Positions 15,713 to 24,958 of a stretch of DNA of 64,000 nt are shown in pieces. This DNA comes from Alphaproteobacteria bacterium. GTDB taxonomy: Bacteria > Pseudomonadota > Alphaproteobacteria > JAUHZC01. The translations under genes were made by a program, and so were the position numbers. The notes beneath the pieces were generated by a model. The model saw only the letters and a list, made by a program, of their open reading frames with translations, searched no databases and was not told the origin of the DNA. The DNA is taken from positions 748,501 to 812,500 of the forward strand of contig CP060236.1 in assembly GCA_023898725.1 (NCBI GenBank). The letters are read 5' to 3'. Each line of letters starts with the position of its first letter. Within the stretch, counting starts at the first letter, position 1.

Positions 15713-18145
15713 ATGAACGCTTCTTCCTCACAACCAACTGATTTGAGGAGCCTCTGTTTCAAGCGTATGCTTGACCTAGATCATGCAACCGAAAAGAAAA
15801 TATCCGTGCACATTTACGCGTATTGGTGGATGCTGTTTTTATTTATGTTCACACATGTGTGTGCCGTGGGGCCTTCTGATGACATTATTATTTATATCAC
15901 CCCTCACATAGCAGGAAAATCAGGTCTGGCTTCTTATTACGCAAAAACATTGAAGGATCAGAAAAAAAATCCTGTGTTTTGCAAAAAATATCCGTCCCTC
16001 ACTCAGGGGAAGGTCCGATTTGTAACTGTTGCGCACGTAGGCCATCTTTGGCGTATCCTTGGATCTCATGATTACCCCGGTCCCAAACCATCGGTCATTA
16101 TGGGGTTGCTTGATTATGAGGCTGATGCCTTGCGGTTTCATGGTCGGGCGCAAGGAAAATCACAGGTATTTGCCGAGTCTCCCCTTACGCTGATGGTGAA
16201 CCGGGCTGTAGCAAAGATCCCTAATGGATTTTTGATGCTATCCCGTGGCTTTGTGGAGCAGAAATCTTTGCTGCGCATGTGTCGGTTACGGCACACAATT
16301 CTTATGCCACATACGATTGGTTCCGCACAGGGGCGCGATATGATGGTTGTTTTGGCGCATGTCTGTGGTCAGCATAATTTGAACCTTCAGCATGCATCCT
16401 CGTGGTCCAGTGCGTATGTTTCTTTTCTGTATGGACATGCCCCATTTGTTGTTTCCTATGCAGGATCCTCTCTTTTTCATGCACAGTCTACCCACTATCC
16501 CCCCACGCAGTTTATTCCTATGGTAATGGATGAGGGTCATCTCATCCATCGCTATGTGGCGATGGAAGTGACCCCGTCTCGTGGAAGTGCAGAGTTTTTG
16601 GATTTTATTCAAGATGATCAGCATACCCAGGCCATTCAGCGTGTCTTTCGTATGTATCCACCAGGGGGTTCTCCGGCACACTTCCTTGAAAACAGGCATT
16701 TGCATCAACATGTTGTGCGAGAGTACATGAGGCGATTTGATCGTCCGCACTTCATTAATCATGTGACTAATCTTGGATTAACAACTACAGTGACAGCAGT
16801 TTTTTCCATTCTAATCGGCGTCTTGAGTGTAATTTGTGGCCTTGTGTTGGGATGGTTAGGGGCATTTACCCCCCTCAAAGTCCAAACAATTGTGCGCGCA
16901 TGCGTAGGGGGCTCTGTGTTCGTGCCACATGTTATTCTTATCCCCCTTGTGCAGCGTGCATGGCCGCACGTGAATGGATGGCTTTGGGCCGGTATTTTTG
17001 AGCTGTGGATTGGTGTGGGCTTTGTCAGTGTAATGGTATTAGGAGCGAATCAAAAACTGCCAGAATCCCTGATTGTACAAGCACGTCAGGTGCGTCTTGC
17101 TCCAATACGATTCTTTTGGGCTGTATATGTGCCGTGTATGTGGGAATCTTATAGAGGATATTTTGTAACAATTCCCTTTATTCTTTTTGGCGTATGCGGA
17201 GTTTTTTTATTTACGGAACCACAGATAATCCCCCAAGCCATTCCTAGCATTAACACGTATGTGCTAATGCATGCACACGAGGGAGCATCATGGGTCAGTA
17301 ATCCCCTCGTATGGGTGCCACATATTATTATTGCGGGAACAGCTTTGCTGGGAGGGATAGCACGTACTCCAATACCAGCAGATACGTGGAGCCTGTCGAA
17401 CAATGGGGTTTCGATGCCATGGCGTTATTGGCCCATGGTTGTATTTCTGGGAGTTATGCTTCTCTATGGAGGGCCTATTTTGTTTCCTGTTATACGATTT
17501 TTTATGGTGGGAGAAGGTGCTGCACCATATGTTCAACAGGCCCTAGAATGGAAGATCTCGTCTGATTTTCTCATAAGTGGTGCGTATAGTTTGGGGGTTG
17601 CCATGAGTGCAGCGCTGATCGGTGCCGCTGTTTTTGTGTCCGCATCAGTTCTTTTTTTTGTAAGGCCTTATGGTGTGAACGTCATGGTTTTTTGTGCTAT
17701 TTTGGGTTTTATCGCACCACGCTTTGTCTTAATTGGGGCTAACTATCCTCACGTTTCCTTTATCCTTGCCCAGGGTATTCTGGGTTTTTCGGCGGCGACA
17801 TGGTTTCTTCATGGTATTTTACAGAGTATGCAAAAAAAGTATCTTCCTCTTGTGCGCCTCCACCGCCTGTCTTTACAGGACATTTGGAGGGGAGTTATTA
17901 AGACGGAGGTTTTGCCTCATGTTTGGGCGCTCTATCCCTTGTTTTGCTTGATTGTCATGAATGAATTTGTTACGGCTCAGGCACTTTCTTTTGCAACACT
18001 TATGCCCTTACCAACAATGATTACCGCCGCATTGGGGCACTACCGCTATTTAGAGGCATTTCCTGCTGTTGCTCTGCTTATGTTCATGAACGGTCTTTGT
18101 GTGGGAGCCTATGTGTGGCTAAGCCAGCGGAAGGAGATTCTATGA
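15713..18145 (+). CDS. Thiamine ABC transporter: binding protein fused to permease (ThiB-ThiP)
   Basis: 810 residues, about the sum of ThiB and ThiP. After a hydrophobic segment (about 37-53) comes a periplasmic domain to about 330 that resembles ThiB: near residue 235, AYVSFLYGHAPFVVSYAGS followed by a conserved MDEGH and VAMEVTP (ThiB has ..AFL.GEA.MV.SYTTSP and F.EGHY.QVEVA). From about 355 to the end are roughly twelve membrane segments in two halves, each with an EAA-type loop (about 455 and 714), the double layout of ThiP. The fused protein would sit in the inner membrane and take up thiamine or its phosphates. It overlaps thiQ as ATGA. Substrate is inferred from these similarities and from thiL elsewhere in the window. 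Confidence 0.75.
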   Translation: MNASSSQPTDLRSLCFKRMLDLDHATEKKISVHIYAYWWMLFLFMFTHVCAVGPSDDIIIYITPHIAGKSGLASYYAKTLKDQKKNPVFCKKYPSLTQGKVRFVTVAHVGHLWRILGSHDYPGPKPSVIMGLLDYEADALRFHGRAQGKSQVFAESPLTLMVNRAVAKIPNGFLMLSRGFVEQKSLLRMCRLRHTILMPHTIGSAQGRDMMVVLAHVCGQHNLNLQHASSWSSAYVSFLYGHAPFVVSYAGSSLFHAQSTHYPPTQFIPMVMDEGHLIHRYVAMEVTPSRGSAEFLDFIQDDQHTQAIQRVFRMYPPGGSPAHFLENRHLHQHVVREYMRRFDRPHFINHVTNLGLTTTVTAVFSILIGVLSVICGLVLGWLGAFTPLKVQTIVRACVGGSVFVPHVILIPLVQRAWPHVNGWLWAGIFELWIGVGFVSVMVLGANQKLPESLIVQARQVRLAPIRFFWAVYVPCMWESYRGYFVTIPFILFGVCGVFLFTEPQIIPQAIPSINTYVLMHAHEGASWVSNPLVWVPHIIIAGTALLGGIARTPIPADTWSLSNNGVSMPWRYWPMVVFLGVMLLYGGPILFPVIRFFMVGEGAAPYVQQALEWKISSDFLISGAYSLGVAMSAALIGAAVFVSASVLFFVRPYGVNVMVFCAILGFIAPRFVLIGANYPHVSFILAQGILGFSAATWFLHGILQSMQKKYLPLVRLHRLSLQDIWRGVIKTEVLPHVWALYPLFCLIVMNEFVTAQALSFATLMPLPTMITAALGHYRYLEAFPAVALLMFMNGLCVGAYVWLSQRKEIL

Positions 18146-18765
18146 TACGTTGTGAAGATTTAGTTTATGGATATGAGAAGGGTCCTCAATATCGCGCACA
18201 CGGTGTGTTTAAGGAAGCGTCAGTTACGACAATAACGGGAGAAAATGGATCGGGAAAAACGACTTTCTTGCATGCCCTTGCGGGTATTGTCCCGTTGCAT
18301 AGTGGAAAGATTTTTTATGGCCCAAACGATATTACACGAAAAATGCTTGAAAATAGGGGGGTTTATCTTGTGTTTGCTCATGGAAATTTGTTTCCTGGGC
18401 TTACTGTACAACAAAACTTAGCTGTTGCAGGTGGCGGTGATATGGAGCTCGTGCATCATTTGCTTGCTTCGTATGATGCGGAAAATCTCAGTGTACGTTA
18501 TCCTCGTGACTTAAGTTCTGGCGAGAAACAACTGATTAGTTTGTTGCGCACCCGTCTCGTACCCCATTCAGCAATTCTGCTTGATGAACCATTGAATTAC
18601 CTGAGCCTAGACAGAGCTCGTCAGGTGCGCAGTGATCTTGTTGATTTAGCGCGTCATAAAAGAAAAACGATTATTATGGTTTCGCATCAGCTGAAGCTGG
18701 GTTCTCCCGATGCAATTGAGCATTGTGTGTGTATCGATAAACTCGTAGAATGTCTTCGTACGTAA
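18142..18765 (+). CDS. thiQ: ABC transporter ATP-binding protein, ThiQ-like
   Basis: 207 residues, short but complete for ThiQ. Walker A is GENGSGKTT (about residue 33), the signature is LSSGEKQ in place of LSGGQ, Walker B is AILLDEP, and the switch histidine is in VSHQ. The Q-loop glutamine expected near residue 80 is replaced in VFAHGNLFPGLTV by histidine, which is unusual. ATG 18142 overlaps the ThiB-ThiP stop as ATGA and has AAGGAG upstream, so the two subunits are coupled. It powers the fused permease. Confidence 0.8.
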   Translation: MIRCEDLVYGYEKGPQYRAHGVFKEASVTTITGENGSGKTTFLHALAGIVPLHSGKIFYGPNDITRKMLENRGVYLVFAHGNLFPGLTVQQNLAVAGGGDMELVHHLLASYDAENLSVRYPRDLSSGEKQLISLLRTRLVPHSAILLDEPLNYLSLDRARQVRSDLVDLARHKRKTIIMVSHQLKLGSPDAIEHCVCIDKLVECLRT

Positions 18766-18772
18766 GGGAATT

Positions 18773-19294
18773 ATGATAATGATACTACAAATTATGATAA
18801 GAAACTTGAGTGTTTCTATTGGTTTTTGGGCACTTCAGTTTTTGTCTTTGGCCAGCGCGCAGGCAGCCGAACAACGGCCTGCAAATCTTATTACCCTGAA
18901 AAATACACTTGATCGCCCTATTGAAGTGGAATTGCGTCAGGAAAATCTTGAGCCTAAGGTTGTAAAGCCAATGATTGGTGTGCGGTCAGAAATAACGCTT
19001 GAACCAGTTGAGAAAAATAAAATTATTATACCCCCTAATAATGCAGCAACAATAGAGCTGCGTGCTTCGGGGAACTCGCAAAAAGGAGAATACATCGTGT
19101 ACGTCGTGGCGGATAAGCATGTGACTCTTTTTGCGTATGAAATGAAGGGCCCATCTGAGCGCACCATAGAATCGCAAAAAATTCCGGGGATATGCACGCT
19201 TGGTCGTCCTGGAGAAAGTGATAGGGAGCTCAAAATTACTGCAGGAAGGCTTACGCCCCTTGCATGTAAGCCACTGACTGCAAAGATCTCTTGA
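18773..19294 (+). CDS. Secreted or periplasmic protein of unknown function
   Basis: 173 residues. Residues 1-32 form a signal peptide (hydrophobic segment, then ASAQAA before the likely cut). The mature part is beta-rich, with a segment LITLKNTLDRPIEVELRQEN, a proline-led NNAATIELRASG, and two cysteines near the end. I recognise no family; the repeating strand pattern could be an immunoglobulin-like or cupredoxin-like fold. It begins eight bases after thiQ with AAGG at good spacing, so it belongs to the transporter operon and may assist substrate capture, but this rests on position only. Confidence 0.6.
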   Translation: MIMILQIMIRNLSVSIGFWALQFLSLASAQAAEQRPANLITLKNTLDRPIEVELRQENLEPKVVKPMIGVRSEITLEPVEKNKIIIPPNNAATIELRASGNSQKGEYIVYVVADKHVTLFAYEMKGPSERTIESQKIPGICTLGRPGESDRELKITAGRLTPLACKPLTAKIS

Positions 19295-19517
19295 GTTTAT
19301 TACTTAAAAAATATAATTTATAATCAACAGAGAGAAAATAAATAATAAAAAAATTCATTAAATTAATTTATTGTACACGACATCTATATATAATAAATTA
19401 TAGAATGTGAATTTTTTACATTATTATAATAGCTGCTATTAGAAGATATACAGTCATTGAAAATTATATTAAGAATAAAATTCTGTGCATGCGTAAAACG
19501 ACTGAAAGAGCATCCAT
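19295..19517. other. AT-rich spacer before the efflux operon
   Basis: Very AT-rich DNA with several TATAAT-like words, for example at about 19434-19439, but no pair of hexamers I would defend. It must carry the promoter of the RND operon. Confidence 0.35.
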
Positions 19518-21062
19518 ATGATTACGAATATACACACGGTTACTATTGAAAAAACCCAACGGGCGATCGCGCTCTTTTTAAAGCTTCCTAAGTATTTGCA
19601 GATTATAATCCCTGCGGTTGTTGTGGGATTTATCGCTGCTTGGCTGGGATATTATGTGCTTGGGGTGCACACACAAAAGTCCGGTAGGAGTGTGACGGTT
19701 GAGGTGACAAAAGTGCGCACAGCCGGGTTGTATGAAAAAGCCACTGTTATTGGGAGTCTAGAGGCAAACCAGTTGGTAGTGTTGCGTGCGCAGGTAACAG
19801 GTACAATCAGTGAAATTCACTTTCAAGGGGGAGATTCTGTTGCGAAAGATTCTCCGCTTATTACGATTGAAGATCGTGTATATAAGGCAAACCTTTTGGA
19901 TGCGGAAGCCCAGTTTAAAACGGCAAAAGCTGACTTTGAGCGTATAGAAAAACTCTCTCAACAGAATACCTATGCGTCACAAAAGTCTCGCGAGCAGGCC
20001 GAGGCAAAGTATCGCCAGGCTGAGAGCAGATACGAAGTCAGTAAGCACCAACTTGAAAATACGGTTATTCGTGCACCATTTGATGGGACAGTAGGCTTAC
20101 GTCAAGAAACCCTAAGCGTGGGTGCACTCGTGGACCAACGCCAGGAACTTTTGCGCATTGTGGATGTGGATCCCATACGCATTCGCTTTGCTGTGCCGGC
20201 AAGTATTGCTATGAAGCTTCATAAGGGCCAATCTGTCCAATTTAATGTGGATGGCCAAGGAGATAAAAAAATGACAGCGACCATCGATTCTATTGATGCG
20301 CAGGTGAATAAAGCAACAAACAGTCTCAGCATGTATGCTGTTGCCTCAAATGCTCATGGAATTTTGCGGCCAGGACTATTTGGTCGTGTGTTTCTTGAGG
20401 CAGGAACACGCCCTGGGGCCTTGGTCATTCCCGAGGTTGCTGTTGACATGTCCGCGGAAGAGTCTTTTGTTTACAAGGTTGTGCCGCTCTTGCAGGGTGG
20501 AAAACTGGGCTATTTGGCGGAAAAAGTTACCGTGAGAACAGGTATTCGTGAGGGATCAGATATTGAAATTCTTTCTGGTTTAGGCCCTGAAGATCACGTT
20601 GTAACTGTGGGAAGCATGAAGTTTGGAGGCATTCCTCATGCGCGTGCAGATGTTGTGAATGCAGATGATTATCCTGATTTGCAAAAACAAACAGTTGATT
20701 ATGACGCCCTTGTACGAAAAAATGCCGATAAAAAAAAGGCACAAGAGGAGGTATTGGCTGGGAAAAAAGTTTCAGAGAGTTCTCCCGAACCCGCAAAAAA
20801 AGAGACACAGACAACTACAGATTCTGGCAATAAAATTTTTGATGAAGATGAGGATGACGATGACGACGAAGATGACGACGAAGATGTATTGCAAAAACAT
20901 CAAGATGCGCACGCAGAGTCATCGGATTCTTCGCTGAAGCAACCAAAACCTCCTATTCAAAAATCCTCACGGACTCCCGTTTCGTCAGACTCCGTTGACG
21001 GCAGTGAGAACAAAAAGGCAGAAGACCTAGAAACAGATACACAGAGAAAAGTATCGGTATAA
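19518..21062 (+). CDS. RND efflux periplasmic adaptor (membrane fusion protein) with an acidic tail
   Basis: 514 residues. A 30-residue cytoplasmic lead and one membrane anchor (about 34-51) precede a standard adaptor: lipoyl half (VLRAQVTGTISEIHFQGGDSV), a helical hairpin (about 120-175), second lipoyl half (IRAPFDGTVGLRQ), beta-barrel and membrane-proximal domains to about 395. It bridges the inner-membrane pump to an outer-membrane channel. After the normal end there are about 110 extra residues: lysine-rich, then an unbroken acidic block at 442-456 (D and E only), then serine/proline-rich. Such a tail is not usual in the family. It lies three bases before the pump gene. Confidence 0.9.
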   Translation: MITNIHTVTIEKTQRAIALFLKLPKYLQIIIPAVVVGFIAAWLGYYVLGVHTQKSGRSVTVEVTKVRTAGLYEKATVIGSLEANQLVVLRAQVTGTISEIHFQGGDSVAKDSPLITIEDRVYKANLLDAEAQFKTAKADFERIEKLSQQNTYASQKSREQAEAKYRQAESRYEVSKHQLENTVIRAPFDGTVGLRQETLSVGALVDQRQELLRIVDVDPIRIRFAVPASIAMKLHKGQSVQFNVDGQGDKKMTATIDSIDAQVNKATNSLSMYAVASNAHGILRPGLFGRVFLEAGTRPGALVIPEVAVDMSAEESFVYKVVPLLQGGKLGYLAEKVTVRTGIREGSDIEILSGLGPEDHVVTVGSMKFGGIPHARADVVNADDYPDLQKQTVDYDALVRKNADKKKAQEEVLAGKKVSESSPEPAKKETQTTTDSGNKIFDEDEDDDDDEDDDEDVLQKHQDAHAESSDSSLKQPKPPIQKSSRTPVSSDSVDGSENKKAEDLETDTQRKVSV

Positions 21063-21065
21063 GCC

Positions 21066-24000
21066 ATGACAGCACCCAAAAATTCTGATAACTCCTCCCA
21101 ATCATTTGGCTTTACAGAAATATTTATCCGACGCCCTGTATTAGCGACTGTTTTATCCCTGATCATTATATTAATAGGTCTTGTGACGATGTCTCGGTTG
21201 AATTTACGGGAATATCCGAATGTTTCATTCCCGAAAGTCAGTGTTATTATCCAGCTTGAAGGCGCAAGTCCCGAGATTATCGAAACCCTCATTACAAAGA
21301 AACTGGAAAGCACTCTTTCGGGAATCGAAGGGGTTGAAACGATTGTTTCTCAAAGTATGATTGGTGAGAGTCGCATTAGTTTGATGTTTGATAATGGGCG
21401 GCGCATTGATGATGCGGCGAGTGATGTACGTGACAGAATTGCTCGTGTGCGTGATACCTTGCCACGTGGAATTACGGATCCTCGGATTCGTAAAGCCGAT
21501 GCTGATGCTGTTTCGGTAGTTGATTTGGCCCTGACAAGCTCAGAACATACACCTGAGGAAATGGCTGACTATATCCAAAAATATCTGATCAACCAATTTG
21601 AAGCACTACCAGGTGTTTCGAGTGCGGAAGTTTTTGGCGGTGGTATGTTTGAGATGCACGTTATGTTAGATCCTGTGAAGCTTGCTTCGTACCAGCTCAG
21701 CCCTGAAGACGTGGTGGTTGCGGTTAAGCGTCAGAATGTACAGAAACCTGCGGGTCAGTTGCGTATGAAAGATCGTGATATCATTGTGACAACAACAGCA
21801 GCTCTTAAAACAGAGGATGATTTTCGCGATATTAGTCTTGTTGAAAAAGATGGCGGACTTGTCCGCTTAAAAGACGTTGCACAGGTAGTGTTAAAAGCAG
21901 AAGATCGCCGGAATAAAATTCGCTTTAATCAGCTTCCATCTGTCTCGTTGTCTATTGTTAAACAATCTGTTGCCAATCCACTCGATATTGCCCGTGGATT
22001 AGAAAAGCTCTTACCAAAAATTTCAGAAAATCTCCCGCGGGGAATGAAAATCCATGTGGCCTATGACTCCACAGTATTCATTGAGGAATCGATTAATGAA
22101 GTAAAGCGTACTATTTTTGAGGCAACATTTCTTGTTATTGTGGTGGTTTTGTTGACGCTTGGATCGCTACGGGCCGTCTGGATTCCAGCGGTAACAATTC
22201 CCATCTCTCTTATTGGGACCTTTGCCTTGATGTATTTGTTGGGATTTACGATTAATATTTTGACTCTACTGGCTCTTGTTCTTGCTATTGGTTTGGTTGT
22301 CGACGATGCTATTGTTGTTTTGGAAAATGTCTATCGCTATATTGAAAAGGGGATGAAGCCTCTTCCTGCGGCGATTAAAGGAGCGTCTGAGGTTCGTTTT
22401 GCGGTAATTGCGATGACTCTCACGCTAGCGGCTGTTTATGCGCCGATTGCTTTGACGCCTGGGCTTGTTGGTAAACTGTTTACAGAGTTTGCCATTACAT
22501 TAGCGGGTGCTGTTTTGATATCAGGTTTTATTGCTATTACGCTTTCTCCCATGATGTGTGCGAAGATTTTGCGGGTACATGATGCAGGTTCTGTAGAGAA
22601 AAAAACAATTATTTCTAAGGCCATTGCTTGGGTTGATAGAGTATTTGACAAAACAAGCGTTTACTATGCTTCTTTTTTGGGAAGAACATTACTTAAACCG
22701 GGTATTGTGCTTCTGAGTGCTGTGATTCTATCTACTATGAGTTTTGGCCTTTCGACACTTTTAAAATCAGAGCTTAACCCTACACAAGATACAGGGATCA
22801 TTGCTTCGCGGATTTCACCGCCTTTCGGTGCCAATCTTGCGTACGTTGATAAATACATGATACAGGCTGAAGAAATTGTACGTGCCATTCCTGAAGTTAA
22901 AAGTATCTTGGCACAATCACAAACACCTGGTGAGCCCACGTTGCGGGTTATGCTAGGAACAGTGAATGAACGTACGCGTAGCTCAGAAACAATCGCGACT
23001 GAGCTCAATGAACAAATGATGAAAATTACGGGTCTTGATATACGGATGTCACCACGCTCTAGTGGCGTAATTCCTAACAGTGCAAACCCTTTTCAAATTG
23101 TTCTTCAATCGTCAAAGCCATATAAAGAGCTTGTGGAGATTGCGGATAATTTTAGTCGACACTTGATGCGCAACAAAAACTTGATGCAGGTTGTGCCTGA
23201 TATTATCCCTGAAGGGCAACAGTTTACTGTTGACGTGGATAGGGATAAAGCTGCGGCGTTGGGTGTCGATGTGAGCACTGTGAGTGAAGTTCTTGATACC
23301 GCTATTAGTGGGCGAATCGCTGATCATTTTCAACGGGATGGAAAGCGCTATCCTGTCCGTGTTGAGCTTGACGATGATTTTCGGGCGACGCCGGAAGATC
23401 TTTCAAGCATTTTCCTGCGCAGCATACGCAAACAAACAAGCGGTGATACGGATCAGGATCGCATGATTCCCCTGAGTGAGCTCATAAAGGTCACAAAGAC
23501 AACCTCGCAAACAGAAATTCGGCACTACGGAGGGGTTCGTTCAGTAAGCATTTTTGGGCGCATACGTCCAGGAGGCTCTTTGGGCGAAGCTATTGATGAC
23601 GTCCGTGTGCTTGCTAAGGAACATCTTCCTGACAATGTTCTGTATGATTTTGCGGGTGAAAGTCGCCGCTATTTGGATGAGCAATCCAGCATTGTCCTTG
23701 TGTATGGAATGGCCTTGCTTTTTATTTTTCTTATTCTTGCTGCGCAATATGAAAGTTATATTGATCCTTTGATCATTCTTTTTAGTGTTCCGTTATCACT
23801 CTCTGGTGGGGTACTCTTTTTGTATGTTTTTGGAGGGACTCTAAACCTTTATAGCCAGATTGGATTCGTAACGCTGATTGGTTTAATAACAAAACACGCC
23901 ATTCTCATTGTGGATTTCGCCAATCACCAGGTCCATGAAGAAGGGATTCATCCGTTTCCTGCTGTGATTGATGCGGCCTGCCTGCGGCTGCGCCCTATCC

Positions 24001-24188
24001 TTATGACAACTTTTGCAATGGTTGTGGGAGCTCTCCCACTTATGTTTGCAACAGGGAATGGGTTTGAGGTTCGTCGTCAAATTGGCATGGTGATTGTGGG
24101 AGGTATGTCAATTGGTACCGTGTGTACGTTAGTGGTGGTTCCTGCTTTTTATGTTATTGTGAAAAAATGGCTTCTTGCGCGCGCGTAA
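21066..24188 (+). CDS. RND multidrug efflux pump, HAE1/AcrB family
   Basis: 1040 residues, normal size. It opens FTEIFIRRPVLATVLSLIIILIG, the family N-terminus. The proton-relay pair is in TM4 (GLVVDDAIVVLENVYR, both Asp present), with a second half carrying AQYESYIDPLIILFSVPLSL and GLITKHAILIVDFAN. Two large periplasmic loops lie between TM1-2 and TM7-8. It exports hydrophobic compounds by proton antiport. No outer-membrane TolC gene follows, so the channel must be encoded elsewhere. The gene overlaps the next one by 22 bases. Confidence 0.95.
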   Translation: MTAPKNSDNSSQSFGFTEIFIRRPVLATVLSLIIILIGLVTMSRLNLREYPNVSFPKVSVIIQLEGASPEIIETLITKKLESTLSGIEGVETIVSQSMIGESRISLMFDNGRRIDDAASDVRDRIARVRDTLPRGITDPRIRKADADAVSVVDLALTSSEHTPEEMADYIQKYLINQFEALPGVSSAEVFGGGMFEMHVMLDPVKLASYQLSPEDVVVAVKRQNVQKPAGQLRMKDRDIIVTTTAALKTEDDFRDISLVEKDGGLVRLKDVAQVVLKAEDRRNKIRFNQLPSVSLSIVKQSVANPLDIARGLEKLLPKISENLPRGMKIHVAYDSTVFIEESINEVKRTIFEATFLVIVVVLLTLGSLRAVWIPAVTIPISLIGTFALMYLLGFTINILTLLALVLAIGLVVDDAIVVLENVYRYIEKGMKPLPAAIKGASEVRFAVIAMTLTLAAVYAPIALTPGLVGKLFTEFAITLAGAVLISGFIAITLSPMMCAKILRVHDAGSVEKKTIISKAIAWVDRVFDKTSVYYASFLGRTLLKPGIVLLSAVILSTMSFGLSTLLKSELNPTQDTGIIASRISPPFGANLAYVDKYMIQAEEIVRAIPEVKSILAQSQTPGEPTLRVMLGTVNERTRSSETIATELNEQMMKITGLDIRMSPRSSGVIPNSANPFQIVLQSSKPYKELVEIADNFSRHLMRNKNLMQVVPDIIPEGQQFTVDVDRDKAAALGVDVSTVSEVLDTAISGRIADHFQRDGKRYPVRVELDDDFRATPEDLSSIFLRSIRKQTSGDTDQDRMIPLSELIKVTKTTSQTEIRHYGGVRSVSIFGRIRPGGSLGEAIDDVRVLAKEHLPDNVLYDFAGESRRYLDEQSSIVLVYGMALLFIFLILAAQYESYIDPLIILFSVPLSLSGGVLFLYVFGGTLNLYSQIGFVTLIGLITKHAILIVDFANHQVHEEGIHPFPAVIDAACLRLRPILMTTFAMVVGALPLMFATGNGFEVRRQIGMVIVGGMSIGTVCTLVVVPAFYVIVKKWLLARA

Positions 24189-24958
24189 TCACTGAGTCAG
24201 GCTCACTACAGGCATGTCTGCCTGACCATATTCAGAACTGCTATGTGCAGTTGATTGCTGACTTAGGAGAGCGCCTATCGTTTGTTAAGCGCTCATTTAC
24301 TAGAGTTTGTGTGCTGGGGGATCACCTTGCCCTTGTAGTGAAAGCTGTGCGTGCGTGTTATCCTCATGCTGATATCCATACCGTTGCGATACCATCTTTT
24401 GTGAAAAAGCCTTTGAAAAACATCGATATGGGAAGCTATGATCTTGTTGTGGACTGGGAGCGTCTGCATCGTGAGGAAGATCCTCAAGAAAAACTGATTC
24501 AGGCACGAAATCTTCTCAAAGATGGGGGTTTGTATATCGGAGGATGCTGGGGGAATGAAACACTTCATAGCTTTCACAAAACACTAATTAATACGGATCT
24601 GATGGTTTTTGATAAGGCCTATCAGCGTTTATTACCATTTATAAAACCCCAAAGTGTTGCTCAACTTTTGCAATATGCATCCTTTTCCCTTCCTGTTTGT
24701 GATTGGGATCGTATACAAGTGAAGTATGCGCGTGTCGAGGATGTGTTGCGTGATCTTATGGTTCATACCGGCATCCCTCTTTTGGGGTATCCCGTGACAT
24801 CAACGTATTTGCGAGTCTTGCAGCAAAACTTCTCTCACGATCATGCAGAAAAAGCCCTTTCCTTTGATTGGTTATGGTTCATGGGTTGGGCACCAATCGT
24901 ATCAAAAAGCCTCAGTAAGAGTGACAGTTGTTCCTTCGCGCGCAAAGAACGCACCTGA
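24167..24958 (+). CDS. Degenerate NDUFAF5/BioC-like methyltransferase homologue
   Basis: 263 residues. The middle and end resemble the alphaproteobacterial NDUFAF5-type family: ARNLLKDGGLYIGGCWGNETLHSF (family: .R.LKPDGLFL....GG.TL.EL) and VAQLLQYASFSLPVCDWDRIQVKY (family: .A.LLQRAGFALPV.D.D...V.Y). The S-adenosylmethionine loop, normally D/E-x-G-x-G-x-G, is reduced to VCVLGDHLALVV near residue 44, so binding is doubtful. The human relative hydroxylates an arginine during complex I assembly. ATG 24167 inside the end of the pump gene is the likely start. The 3' end overlaps the convergent hydrolase gene by 57 bases. Confidence 0.6.
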   Translation: MASCARVITESGSLQACLPDHIQNCYVQLIADLGERLSFVKRSFTRVCVLGDHLALVVKAVRACYPHADIHTVAIPSFVKKPLKNIDMGSYDLVVDWERLHREEDPQEKLIQARNLLKDGGLYIGGCWGNETLHSFHKTLINTDLMVFDKAYQRLLPFIKPQSVAQLLQYASFSLPVCDWDRIQVKYARVEDVLRDLMVHTGIPLLGYPVTSTYLRVLQQNFSHDHAEKALSFDWLWFMGWAPIVSKSLSKSDSCSFARKERT

